Shown here in pieces: positions 1-7,075 of a stretch of DNA of 10,326 nucleotides (positions are counted from its first letter, which is position 1; each line of letters begins with the position of its first letter). This DNA is from Puniceicoccaceae bacterium (lineage in GTDB: Bacteria > Verrucomicrobiota > Verrucomicrobiia > Opitutales > Coraliomargaritaceae), in assembly GCA_011522825.1 (NCBI GenBank), contig WTIG01000065.1, positions 1-10,326 on the forward strand, given 5' to 3'. The notes beneath the pieces were generated by a model that was not told the origin of the DNA, made no database searches, and saw only the letters and a list, made by a program, of their open reading frames with translations. The translations under genes and the position numbers were made by a program.

Positions 1-453
1 TGGCTAGACACTCTAAATCTCAATTTAAGTTCTGCGTTCTATGCCATGAAAGAGGCCTTAGCTATTATGCAAAAACAATCCAATGGCTCACTTATTTTTT
101 ATAGTTCAACGGCAGCCCGTATTGGAATCCCTAATCACGAAGCGATTGCTGCAAGTAAAGCCGGCATAGAAGCACTTGTTCGCTCGGCGGCGGCAAGCTA
201 CTCAAATCGCAATATTCGTTTTAATTGTATTGCACCTGGGCTTACCGACACCGATTTAGCCAAACCGATCACTTCAAATCCGCAAGCACTTGAAATTTCA
301 AAGAAAATGTCCCCACTGAATGAAATTGCTCAACCCGACGATATTGCCAGTTTAACAGCATGGCTAGCATCCGACGCCGCTAAATTTGTGACCGGTCAAT
401 GTTTCACTGTAGATGGCGGACTTTCCGCTACTGTCCCGAAACCAAGAGCGTAA
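1..453 (+). CDS. Short-chain dehydrogenase/reductase (SDR), C-terminal part, catalytic Tyr replaced
   Basis: This is the 3' part of a classical SDR-fold gene. The reading frame is open from base 1 through the Met at 46, and the residues before that Met still fit the family, so the true start lies to the left. About 150 residues are visible, against roughly 250 for a full SDR, so the N-terminal NAD(P)-binding GxxxGxG region is missing. Counting from base 1, Asn8 in NLSSAF matches the conserved SDR Asn and Ser36 in YSSTAA matches the catalytic Ser. Lys53 in AASKAG matches the Lys of YxxxK, but the Tyr position is Ile49 (ATT, 145-147). Downstream are the usual N-C-I-A-P-G segment after the active site and the C-terminal FTVDGG motif. 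The fold assignment is firm. Substrate and even catalytic competence are unknown: it may use another residue, belong to a Tyr-less SDR subfamily, or serve a non-redox role. The gene stops at TAA 451-453, before a terminator-like hairpin. Confidence 0.9.
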   Translation, partial: WLDTLNLNLSSAFYAMKEALAIMQKQSNGSLIFYSSTAARIGIPNHEAIAASKAGIEALVRSAAASYSNRNIRFNCIAPGLTDTDLAKPITSNPQALEISKKMSPLNEIAQPDDIASLTAWLASDAAKFVTGQCFTVDGGLSATVPKPRA

Positions 454-476
454 GTAAATGCCCAAAAACCACAGAG

Positions 477-508
477 AAGCCAAAGTATAGGCTTATTTTT
501 GCTTTTTA
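477..508 (+). terminator. Possible weak intrinsic terminator after the SDR gene
   Basis: A 5-bp stem AAGCC (477-481) / GGCTT (490-494) with an 8-nt loop is followed directly by a T-rich stretch, ATTTTTGCTTTTT (495-507). It lies 24 nt past the SDR stop codon, where a rho-independent terminator would be expected. The stem is short, so termination may be inefficient. This is an inference from shape only. Confidence 0.4.
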
Positions 509-561
509 CTCTCTCAATAGGTCCGAAAATCTCTGAAATATTCGAATTTCAAATGATTTTT

Positions 562-589
562 TTGACATATTCTTAAAACATACGACAAT
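562..589 (+). promoter_or_regulatory. Predicted sigma70-type promoter for the pdhABC operon
   Basis: A perfect -35 hexamer TTGACA (562-567) is followed after 16 nt by GACAAT (584-589), which matches four of six positions of the -10 consensus. Transcription would begin near 595, giving a leader of about 65 nt before pdhA. The -35 match is strong and the -10 match is mediocre. The -10 lies inside the 24-bp palindrome, so a bound regulator would be expected to block RNA polymerase. The rest of the 206-nt gap holds an imperfect inverted repeat, GAAAT (535-539) / ATTTC (546-550), and a TTTTTTAAAAAA tract (610-621), but no gene that I can support. Confidence 0.5.
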
Positions 590-601
590 ATTGTCGTATG
601 T
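578..601 (+). promoter_or_regulatory. Perfect 24-bp palindrome, candidate operator for pdhABC
   Basis: The half-site ACATACGACAAT (578-589) is followed with no spacer by its exact reverse complement (590-601). The symmetry ends at both outer bases (A577 and A602 do not pair). It overlaps the predicted -10 region and start point of the pdhA promoter, the classical place for a dimeric repressor site. No regulator gene is visible here, so the cognate protein is unknown. An alternative is that its RNA form is a terminator hairpin for the upstream gene, but the nearest T-run (610-615) begins 8 nt after the palindrome ends, which is too far for a typical intrinsic terminator. Confidence 0.65.
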
Positions 602-659
602 ATGCTTAATTTTTTAAAAAAGGCTTGCTTTAGAGAACATTTTGCTTACGTGTAAATGA

Positions 660-1760
660 ATGTCTTCCTCAGCAGCTACAAAAAAAGCCGTAAGAAAATC
701 GTCAAAAAAACGTGCTTACGAAACATCTGAAATAAATGCTCAACTTTCAAAAGAAGAGAAAGTCGGACTGTTTAGAACAATAGTCGGCATACGCCGTTTT
801 GAAGAGCGTTCTCTGCAAGCCTATAATCAAGGCAAGATAGGCGGATTCCTTCACTTATATATTGGTCAAGAAGCGGTAGCCACTGGAATTGTTTCTTTAA
901 TGGAAGAAAACGACCATATCATTACTGCCTACAGAGATCATGGACATGCCTTGGCTGTTGGAATGAGTATGAACGAATGTATGGCTGAGTTGTTCGGAAA
1001 GTATACGGGATGCTCAAAGGGCAAAGGTGGCTCTATGCACTATTTCGCTCCAGATAAAGGATTTTGGGGGGGGCATGGAATCGTTGCTGGACAAACTCCT
1101 CTTGGAGCAGGTTTAGCCTTTGCTTTAAAATATAAAGGAATCAAAGGCTGTGCGGTTTGTTTCTTAGGTGACGGCGCTGTTAATCAGGGATCGTTTATGG
1201 AAACACTTAATTTAGTCTCACTTTGGGGAATTCCTGTTGTTTTTGTTATTGAAAACAATGGTTACTCCATGGGAACGAGCTTAAAGCGTTCATCCGCTGA
1301 AGAGAGTTTAGCAAAAAGAGGTGAAGCTTTTGGCATCAAATGGGATACCTGTGAAGGTCATGACGTTTTTGAAGTTCGTGAAAAAGCTAATGAAGCGATG
1401 ACTTACGCACGAGAAGAGCTTAAACCCTACCTTCTTGAAATTCGCACCTATCGCTATCGTGGTCACTCTGTTGCTGATGCAAACCATGAAAAATACCGCA
1501 CAAAGGAAGAAATTGAGACCTACAAAAAAAATAAAGACCCAATCAACGTTTTACGGAAAAAATTGATTGCGGATAAAACTTTGACTGAAGCAACGGCAAA
1601 AGAAATTGACCAAGAAATGAAAGTTGAGGCCGATACTTCTGCAAAATTTGCTGAAGAAAGCCCATACCCACCAAAATCAGAAATCACTAAAGATGTTTAT
1701 TGGTCAGTAGATAATGACACCGATCAACAATTAAAGGGGACTTATTTTTTTAACGATTAA
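660..1760 (+). CDS. pdhA: Pyruvate dehydrogenase E1 component, alpha subunit
   Basis: This encodes the alpha chain of the heterotetrameric, thiamine-diphosphate-dependent E1. With E1 beta it decarboxylates pyruvate and passes the acetyl group to the lipoyl arm of E2, in the cytoplasm. The protein is 366 residues, typical for the family. The ThDP/Mg motif runs from GDG at 170-172 to Asn-Asn at 199-200. Other conserved blocks are the IGQEA segment near 68-72, YRDHGH at 91-96, GKGGSMH at 121-127, GGHGIVAGQ at 137-145 and YRYRGHS at 264-270, in the loop equivalent to the phosphorylation loop of mitochondrial E1 alpha. A Lys/Ser-rich leader of about 20 residues precedes the domain. The start is well fixed: an in-frame TGA (657-659) directly abuts the ATG. 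There is no clear Shine-Dalgarno sequence. Codons within 1066-1073 form a run of eight G in the conserved F-W-G-G-H-G stretch, and the frame is intact there. It is the first gene of the pdhABC operon. A branched-chain or acetoin dehydrogenase E1 is less likely, because the E2 encoded in the same operon is of PDH type. Confidence 0.95.
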   Translation: MSSSAATKKAVRKSSKKRAYETSEINAQLSKEEKVGLFRTIVGIRRFEERSLQAYNQGKIGGFLHLYIGQEAVATGIVSLMEENDHIITAYRDHGHALAVGMSMNECMAELFGKYTGCSKGKGGSMHYFAPDKGFWGGHGIVAGQTPLGAGLAFALKYKGIKGCAVCFLGDGAVNQGSFMETLNLVSLWGIPVVFVIENNGYSMGTSLKRSSAEESLAKRGEAFGIKWDTCEGHDVFEVREKANEAMTYAREELKPYLLEIRTYRYRGHSVADANHEKYRTKEEIETYKKNKDPINVLRKKLIADKTLTEATAKEIDQEMKVEADTSAKFAEESPYPPKSEITKDVYWSVDNDTDQQLKGTYFFND

Positions 1761-1777
1761 AACAGAGAGATTTTTTT

Positions 1778-2755
1778 ATGCCATTAATAACTTACAGAGA
1801 AGCAATTAAACAAGCCCTCGCTGAAGAAATTGAACGCGATGAAAATGTGTGCATAATGGGCGAAGAAGTTGCCCAATATAACGGAGCCTATAAAGTTACT
1901 GAAGGACTGTGGGACAAATATGGAGATAAGCGCGTTATCGATACACCTATTTCAGAAGCCGCTTTCTCAGGACTGGCTATTGGGGCCTCAATGCTTGGCA
2001 TACGACCTGTCGTTGAGATGATGTTTATGAGTTTCTCTTATGTCGCATTTGACCAATTATTCAACAATGCCTCGTTCTGCCGATACATGTCAGGGGGATT
2101 AATGAATGTCCCTATTGTCGTTCGTGGTCCTGCAAATGGAGGAACCAATGTTGGAGCAACACACTCTCATACGCCCGAAAATTTAGTAGCCAATCACCCT
2201 GGACTAAAAGTCGTATGCCCATCCAATGCGTATGATGCAAAAGGTTTAATGAAGAGTGCTATTCGCGATAATGACCCAGTCTTTGTTATGGAAAACACCT
2301 TGCTTTATGGGGAAAAGTGGGAAGTGCCTGAAGAGGAGTATGTCGTTGAGCTGGGCGTTGCTAATGTCCTTAAAGAAGGTACAGATATTTCTATCATCTC
2401 TCATGGACGATGTGCTATGATTTCTCTGAAAGCAGCGGAAATACTTACTGAGAAGCACTCCATTAATGCAGAAGTCATCGACTTGCGCTCAATTCGACCT
2501 CTCGATGAAACAACTATTTTGAATTCTGTTAAAAAGACACACCGTGCGGTTTTAGTTGAAGAAAACAAACCCTACTGCGGAGTGGATGCACAGATTTCTC
2601 ACCTGATTCAGTATAAAGCATTTGATGATCTGGATGCACCGATTCACCGTGTCTCTGCAATTGACGCACCACAAATTTACTCAAAGCCACTTGAAGATTG
2701 GCAAATTCCTAACGAAGAACGAATTATTGAAAGCGTGCTTAAGTGCCTTGCATAA
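1778..2755 (+). CDS. pdhB: Pyruvate dehydrogenase E1 component, beta subunit
   Basis: This is the beta chain of E1, which completes the ThDP active site with E1 alpha and contacts E2. Its 325 residues match the usual length. The N-terminal half carries MGEEVAQYNGAYKVT from residue 27, where Glu30 is the expected cofactor-activating Glu. It is followed by the IDTPISEAAFSGLAIGA block at about 54-70 and the FDQLFNNA segment. The C-terminal transketolase domain carries the SIISHG, VIDLRSIRPLD and VLVEE blocks. The gene begins 17 nt after pdhA stops. An AG-rich GAGAGA (1765-1770) sits 7 nt before the ATG, the best ribosome-binding-site candidate in the window. The very close spacing indicates co-transcription and stoichiometric expression with pdhA. 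Confidence 0.95.
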   Translation: MPLITYREAIKQALAEEIERDENVCIMGEEVAQYNGAYKVTEGLWDKYGDKRVIDTPISEAAFSGLAIGASMLGIRPVVEMMFMSFSYVAFDQLFNNASFCRYMSGGLMNVPIVVRGPANGGTNVGATHSHTPENLVANHPGLKVVCPSNAYDAKGLMKSAIRDNDPVFVMENTLLYGEKWEVPEEEYVVELGVANVLKEGTDISIISHGRCAMISLKAAEILTEKHSINAEVIDLRSIRPLDETTILNSVKKTHRAVLVEENKPYCGVDAQISHLIQYKAFDDLDAPIHRVSAIDAPQIYSKPLEDWQIPNEERIIESVLKCLA

Positions 2756-2782
2756 ATTAACTTTACCAACATTGATATAGAT

Positions 2783-4099
2783 ATGGCGACACTAATTGAA
2801 ATGCCCAAATTGAGCGATACCATGACCGTGGGAACACTGGTTAATTGGTTAAAAAAAGAAGGCGACCCAGTCGCTAATGGTGACATGATCGCGGAAGTTG
2901 AAACTGATAAAGCAACCATGGAAGTTGAGTGCTTTGAAGATGGTGTTTTAATTAAGCAATATTGCAAAGAAGGTGAAGAAGTGCCTGTTGGCGGTGCGAT
3001 TGCTGCTATTGGTGAAGCTGGTGAAGCCGCTCCTGCAGTTGAGGCCGCTGCTGAAAATACTTCATCCGAGGCTAGCACGCCTGAGCCAGCTCAGCCAGAA
3101 ACAACCAGTGCCCCTACTGAACCCGTAGTTGAAGCCCCTGTTTCAGTACCTGCTGAGGTAGTTGCGACTGCTTCTTCTACAAGCGGCGATCGCGTGAAAG
3201 CTTCTCCCTTGGCTCGCAAGATCGCAGAAAGTAAAGGCATTGACCTTAGTCAAATTAAAGGTTCGGGCCCTAATGGTCGCATAGTAAAAGCTGACCTCGA
3301 AGCGATTAAAGAAGCCGTATCTAATAGCGTGCAAGCAAGCGAGGCTAAAGTATCTACATCTCCAGCTACAGCCATTGAATCGATTCCTACTTTAGAAGCA
3401 CTCGATATTCCTGTTTCAAATATGCGTAAAAGTATTGCTGGTGCCTTAGTCGCTTCTAAAACTCAGGCTCCACATTTTTATTTACAAATTGAAGTCGATG
3501 GCGCTCCACTCGCTAACTTAAGAAAAGAACTCAATCAGCGTCTTGCTGATCTTCCTAAAGAGCACGGTGGCATTAAGTTTTCTGTTAATGACTTAACTTT
3601 AAAAGCATCAGCCGAAGCGATTAAACGTGTCCCGGCTATCAATCGTTCTTGGGAAGGCAATACGATTAAACAACATCCAAATGTTGATCTAGCATTCGGG
3701 GTAGCCATAGACGATGGACTGGTCACTCCAGTGATTCGTGCTGCCGAAAACAAATCACTTCGCCAAGTCAGCAATGAAGCAAAGAGCTTAATCAAAAAAG
3801 CTAGGGAGAAAAAATTAGCCCCTAATGAAATGAGTGGCTCAACCTTCACGGTAACTAATTTAGGTATGTTTGGTATTTCCGATTTCTACGGTATCATTAA
3901 TCCAAATAATGCAGCCATCTTAAGTATCGGTGCTACGATTAAACGTCCGATCGTTAATGATAAAGATGAAATCGTTATCGGGCAAACCATGAAGATTGGA
4001 CTTTCAGGAGACCACCGAGTGATCGATGGTGCTGTCGGCGCACAATATTTGCTAGCACTTAAGGAAATCTTGGAAACACCCTCTTTGATGTTGGTTTAG
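2783..4099 (+). CDS. pdhC: Pyruvate dehydrogenase E2, dihydrolipoamide acetyltransferase
   Basis: This is the core-forming E2, which takes the acetyl group from E1 onto its lipoyl arm and transfers it to CoA. The 438 residues are organised as one lipoyl domain (about 1-78), with the lipoylation Lys43 in ETDKATME, then an Ala/Pro/Glu-rich flexible linker (about 79-135). Next come a peripheral-subunit-binding domain (about 136-175: ASPLARKIA, GSGPNGRIVKADL), a second short linker, and the catalytic acyltransferase domain (about 207-438). The active-site motif DHRVIDG has His411 and Asp415. The GMFGISDFYGIINPNN segment (361-376) is characteristic of PDH-type rather than 2-oxoglutarate or branched-chain E2. 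It starts 27 nt after pdhB with no recognisable Shine-Dalgarno. No dihydrolipoamide dehydrogenase (E3) follows, so E3 must be encoded elsewhere and is perhaps shared with other complexes. An aceF symbol would be equally acceptable. Confidence 0.95.
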   Translation: MATLIEMPKLSDTMTVGTLVNWLKKEGDPVANGDMIAEVETDKATMEVECFEDGVLIKQYCKEGEEVPVGGAIAAIGEAGEAAPAVEAAAENTSSEASTPEPAQPETTSAPTEPVVEAPVSVPAEVVATASSTSGDRVKASPLARKIAESKGIDLSQIKGSGPNGRIVKADLEAIKEAVSNSVQASEAKVSTSPATAIESIPTLEALDIPVSNMRKSIAGALVASKTQAPHFYLQIEVDGAPLANLRKELNQRLADLPKEHGGIKFSVNDLTLKASAEAIKRVPAINRSWEGNTIKQHPNVDLAFGVAIDDGLVTPVIRAAENKSLRQVSNEAKSLIKKAREKKLAPNEMSGSTFTVTNLGMFGISDFYGIINPNNAAILSIGATIKRPIVNDKDEIVIGQTMKIGLSGDHRVIDGAVGAQYLLALKEILETPSLMLV

Positions 4100-4132
4100 T
4101 TAACTAACTAGTTTCAACATTCCTTCCTGGGC

Positions 4133-4160
4133 ATTCATTTTTACTTTATTAAAAATGAAT
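4133..4160 (+). other. AT-rich 11-bp hairpin between pdhC and glnD
   Basis: A perfect 11-bp inverted repeat, ATTCATTTTTA (4133-4143) and TAAAAATGAAT (4150-4160), encloses a 6-nt loop, 33 nt past the pdhC stop codon. The next bases are TCTCTGT, so there is no downstream T-run as in a standard intrinsic terminator. It could be a 3'-end stabilising hairpin, a rho-assisted end or a protein-binding palindrome. The rest of the 134-nt gap has a 12-bp palindrome TTAGTTAACTAA (4096-4107) spanning the pdhC stop codon and an 18-codon ATG-to-stop frame (4173-4229), but no convincing promoter. Confidence 0.5.
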
Positions 4161-4233
4161 TCTCTGTAGAACATGGATGACAAGGACAACTTGCAAATAA
4201 TCACTGTAACTAAGTGTTCCTCTTCGTAATCTT

Positions 4234-7026
4234 ATGCCACCTAAGAATCAGAGTATTCTCAAACGACTTAGAAGCCACGCCCAGAAACGCTTAGTTTTTG
4301 ACCCTGGCATTCCGAGGAACCAACAACTTTCATCCTACAAACGTTATTTAGAGCTAGAAAATAAAATGCTCAAGCGTTGGCACTTAAGGGGTGAATCAGG
4401 CAGAGAAATCTGCCAGATGCGGGCGATGATGATTGATGTTGTCATTGAAAACCTCTTCTTGTCTGCACTGGACTTATACCTTACCAAATATGGCAAATTG
4501 CAATTTCGCATGGCGGTTGTTGCCACTGGAGGATACGGACGAGCTGAGTTAAATCCGCATAGCGATATTGATATAATGTTTCTCTATCCCGATGATGCAG
4601 AATCGGAAGCACTCACTCAATTTCAAGAATTGATGGCAGAAGAAATTCTCTACCCTCTTTGGGATTTAGGTTTAAAAGTCGGACATGCTTCGAGAAACAC
4701 ACGAGAAGTTCTAAAAGAGATAAATAAGGAAATTCAGTCCAAAAACGCTATATTAGAGTCGAGGTTTATTTGTGGCTCCCAACCCTTATTCAAAGAAATG
4801 ATTCGAAGCTTTCTTGAGAATATAAAACAAGATCAATCGATACAGTATATTGAGCAACGCCTCAAAGATGAATCTGAGCGTCACTTAAAATTTGGAAAAA
4901 CTTTATACGTACAGGAGCCAGACATTAAAAATGGTGTGGGCGGACTCAGAGACTATCAAAATATTCTCTGGATCGCAAAAATCAAATTTGGATGCCATTC
5001 TTTTAAAGATCTCGCAAAGCGTAAACTCTTACGTCCAGATGAGCAAAGAGATATTGAGAAAGCGTATGACTTCTTGCTGCGTGTTCGCAATGAATTGCAT
5101 TACCAGAACAAAAGACCAACGGATAAAATTGACCTAGAACAACAATTAAAGATCGCCACCCAATTAAATTACACGCAAAGGGATTCATTTGAAAGACTGA
5201 CCGCGCTGATGCAGGATTACTATTCAGCTGCTAGAACGATTTATTCAATTTCCGAACTACTGAAAGAACGCTTTTTCAATATTGAGAAAAATAAAACCAA
5301 ACGCTTTTCATTTTTAGATGCCTTGAAGGCACATCAAAAAAAATCGATCAAAGAAATTGATGGTTTCTTAATCCAAAAAGGTGTCCTTTTTTCTAATAAA
5401 AATGATATTTTTAGCAAAGATCCGAATCGCTTGATCCGTGTCTTCAGAATAAAACAACAATTCAATGTGTCCTTAGACATAAATCTAAAAAATAAGATCA
5501 CTAACTCGATTCCTCTTATTGATAATCATGTGATTAATTCTCCCGATGCCGCAGACAGTTTTAAGGCCATCTTAAATGCTCCAGGAGAAGTTTACCCAAT
5601 TTTAAAAGAGATGCATTTTCTTGGTGTTCTTGGTCGCTATATCCCAGAATTTGGAGAATTAACCTGCCTAATACAACACGAATATTACCATAGATATACA
5701 GCGGACGAGCATGTTTTGCGCACAATTCGTCACTTAGATAGCGTATTTGCAAAAAAATCACCTATGGACGTTCCTTATGAAAAAGAACTAAGGAAAAATA
5801 ATAAGCCTCACCTACTTTATATAACTTTATTATTACACGATATTGGAAAATCTGATGGCATTCGGGGGCATGCTGAAAGTGGAGCCATTCTCGCTGAACC
5901 AATCCTAAATCGACTCGGTTATAAAAAGGAAGACCAGAAAAAAATTCTATTTATTATCCGAAACCATTTAGAAATGGCACGATTCTGGCAACGTTATGAC
6001 TTAGATGACATACAAACAGCTATCTCATTCTCAGAAATTATTAAAGATAAAGAACTCTTACGCCTTCTTACTGTTCACACCTATTGTGATGCCAAAGGAA
6101 CGGCTCCCACTCTTTGGAATAATTACAAAGATAGCATGCACCAAACACTTTTTTCCAAAACTCTTGAAATCCTTAAAACTCAAGCTACCCCAGATACGCT
6201 TAACAAAGAATATAAAGCCATGCTAAAAAAAGATGTACTACAATTGTCCTTAGGGAATCTACCCGAAGAAGAAGTAGAGGCACATTTTAGCCTTCTTCCT
6301 GAGCGCTATTTTGTTAATACAAGTGCTAATGAAGCCATATTGCACCTCAATATGATCAATCGCCTGCTTTCTCAGATTCAAAATGCAGATTCAATTGGTT
6401 CTCTATCGCCAATCATCGATTGGAGAGACGATAAAAATCTTGGGATGTCGGTGATTAATGTCGTTACGTGGGATCGTGCTGGCTTATTTTATAAACTAGC
6501 TGGTGCTTTAACGCTTTCAGAGCTCGCCATTATCAGTACTAGAGCGATTTCAAGAAAAGACCATATCTCCATCGATACTTTTTATGTCGTAGACTTAGAT
6601 GGCAAATATGTCAGTGATCCAAAAATTAAGGAAACCTTTAAAGAAAAAGTAGAGGATGTATTGGTTCACGGGAAAGACTTAACTGATGAAATTTTCGCAC
6701 TTGAGAAAAAATATTTACAGGCGAATACCAAAGCCATCAAACTCCCATCACCATTTCCTCCGAGCGTTGAAGTTTATCATGAGCTTTCTTTACATAGAAC
6801 AATCATTGAAGTTCAAGCCAAAGACCAAATTGCTTTACTCTTTAAAATTACTCAGCTTATCACCGACAAGGGCTTTGATATTAGCTTTGCTCGTATCGCC
6901 ACAGAAAGAGGTATTGCTATGGATACTTTCTACATTGAAAACATCAATCTTAATGAATCGACTAACACGTCTGATTTGTTAGACCTCCGAGCTGAAATCG
7001 AAACGATTATCAAGAGTAACGAATAA
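4234..7026 (+). CDS. glnD: Bifunctional [protein-PII] uridylyltransferase / uridylyl-removing enzyme
   Basis: GlnD is a cytoplasmic glutamine sensor that adds UMP to PII proteins when glutamine is low and removes it when glutamine is high. At 930 residues it is slightly longer than the E. coli protein and shows the full domain order. The nucleotidyltransferase domain has GGYGRAELNPHSDIDIMF at 99-116, with metal-binding Asp111 and Asp113. A GlnD-specific PDIKNGVGGLRD block lies at 229-240. The HD phosphohydrolase domain (about 480-600) has His486 and His493 in the YYHRYTADEH region, the His535-Asp536 pair in LLLHDIGK, His546 and His578. Two C-terminal ACT domains start near 738 and 855, both with recognisable D-R/Q-x-G/A-L-L/F-type loops. 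All catalytic residues expected for both activities are present. The start is the first ATG after an in-frame TAA (4207-4209), and no Shine-Dalgarno is evident. No PII gene (glnB/glnK) is in view. It may be transcribed with the kinase gene downstream. Confidence 0.95.
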   Translation: MPPKNQSILKRLRSHAQKRLVFDPGIPRNQQLSSYKRYLELENKMLKRWHLRGESGREICQMRAMMIDVVIENLFLSALDLYLTKYGKLQFRMAVVATGGYGRAELNPHSDIDIMFLYPDDAESEALTQFQELMAEEILYPLWDLGLKVGHASRNTREVLKEINKEIQSKNAILESRFICGSQPLFKEMIRSFLENIKQDQSIQYIEQRLKDESERHLKFGKTLYVQEPDIKNGVGGLRDYQNILWIAKIKFGCHSFKDLAKRKLLRPDEQRDIEKAYDFLLRVRNELHYQNKRPTDKIDLEQQLKIATQLNYTQRDSFERLTALMQDYYSAARTIYSISELLKERFFNIEKNKTKRFSFLDALKAHQKKSIKEIDGFLIQKGVLFSNKNDIFSKDPNRLIRVFRIKQQFNVSLDINLKNKITNSIPLIDNHVINSPDAADSFKAILNAPGEVYPILKEMHFLGVLGRYIPEFGELTCLIQHEYYHRYTADEHVLRTIRHLDSVFAKKSPMDVPYEKELRKNNKPHLLYITLLLHDIGKSDGIRGHAESGAILAEPILNRLGYKKEDQKKILFIIRNHLEMARFWQRYDLDDIQTAISFSEIIKDKELLRLLTVHTYCDAKGTAPTLWNNYKDSMHQTLFSKTLEILKTQATPDTLNKEYKAMLKKDVLQLSLGNLPEEEVEAHFSLLPERYFVNTSANEAILHLNMINRLLSQIQNADSIGSLSPIIDWRDDKNLGMSVINVVTWDRAGLFYKLAGALTLSELAIISTRAISRKDHISIDTFYVVDLDGKYVSDPKIKETFKEKVEDVLVHGKDLTDEIFALEKKYLQANTKAIKLPSPFPPSVEVYHELSLHRTIIEVQAKDQIALLFKITQLITDKGFDISFARIATERGIAMDTFYIENINLNESTNTSDLLDLRAEIETIIKSNE

Positions 7027-7075
7027 ACGACTCTTATATCTTGATTCTTTTGCCAGTTATTCAAATATAGGGCCT

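Noticed and set aside
656..730. Alternative ATG at 656 overlapping the pdhA start.
   Set aside because: It is in a different frame and stops after about two dozen codons; the ATG at 660 begins the conserved E1 alpha frame.
2000..2015. CATACGACCTGTCGTT in pdhB resembles the two halves of the pdhA upstream palindrome.
   Set aside because: The half-site spacing differs (2 nt versus 6 nt between ACGAC and GTCGT), it lies inside conserved coding sequence (codons for Gly-Ile-Arg-Pro-Val-Val), and it is better explained by codon use.
2677..3078. Minus-strand open frame of 133 codons across the pdhB/pdhC junction.
   Set aside because: Low-complexity Ala/Ser-rich translation, which mirrors the lipoyl domain and Ala/Pro linker of pdhC on the other strand; it has no domain motif.
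4096..4107. 12-bp palindrome TTAGTTAACTAA over the pdhC stop codon.
   Set aside because: Short, AT-rich and partly coding; such palindromes occur by chance and nothing about its position suggests a function beyond stop codons in more than one frame.
6686..6982. Plus-strand 98-codon frame inside glnD.
   Set aside because: It is out of frame with the ACT domains of glnD, which are clearly the coding frame; the alternative translation has no motif.
7027..7075. Possible promoter (TTGATT at 7041-7046 plus AT-rich -10) in the gap before the histidine kinase.
   Set aside because: The -10 match is poor and the predicted start would fall on the ATG itself; 49 nt of AT-rich sequence gives such matches easily, and read-through from glnD is simpler.
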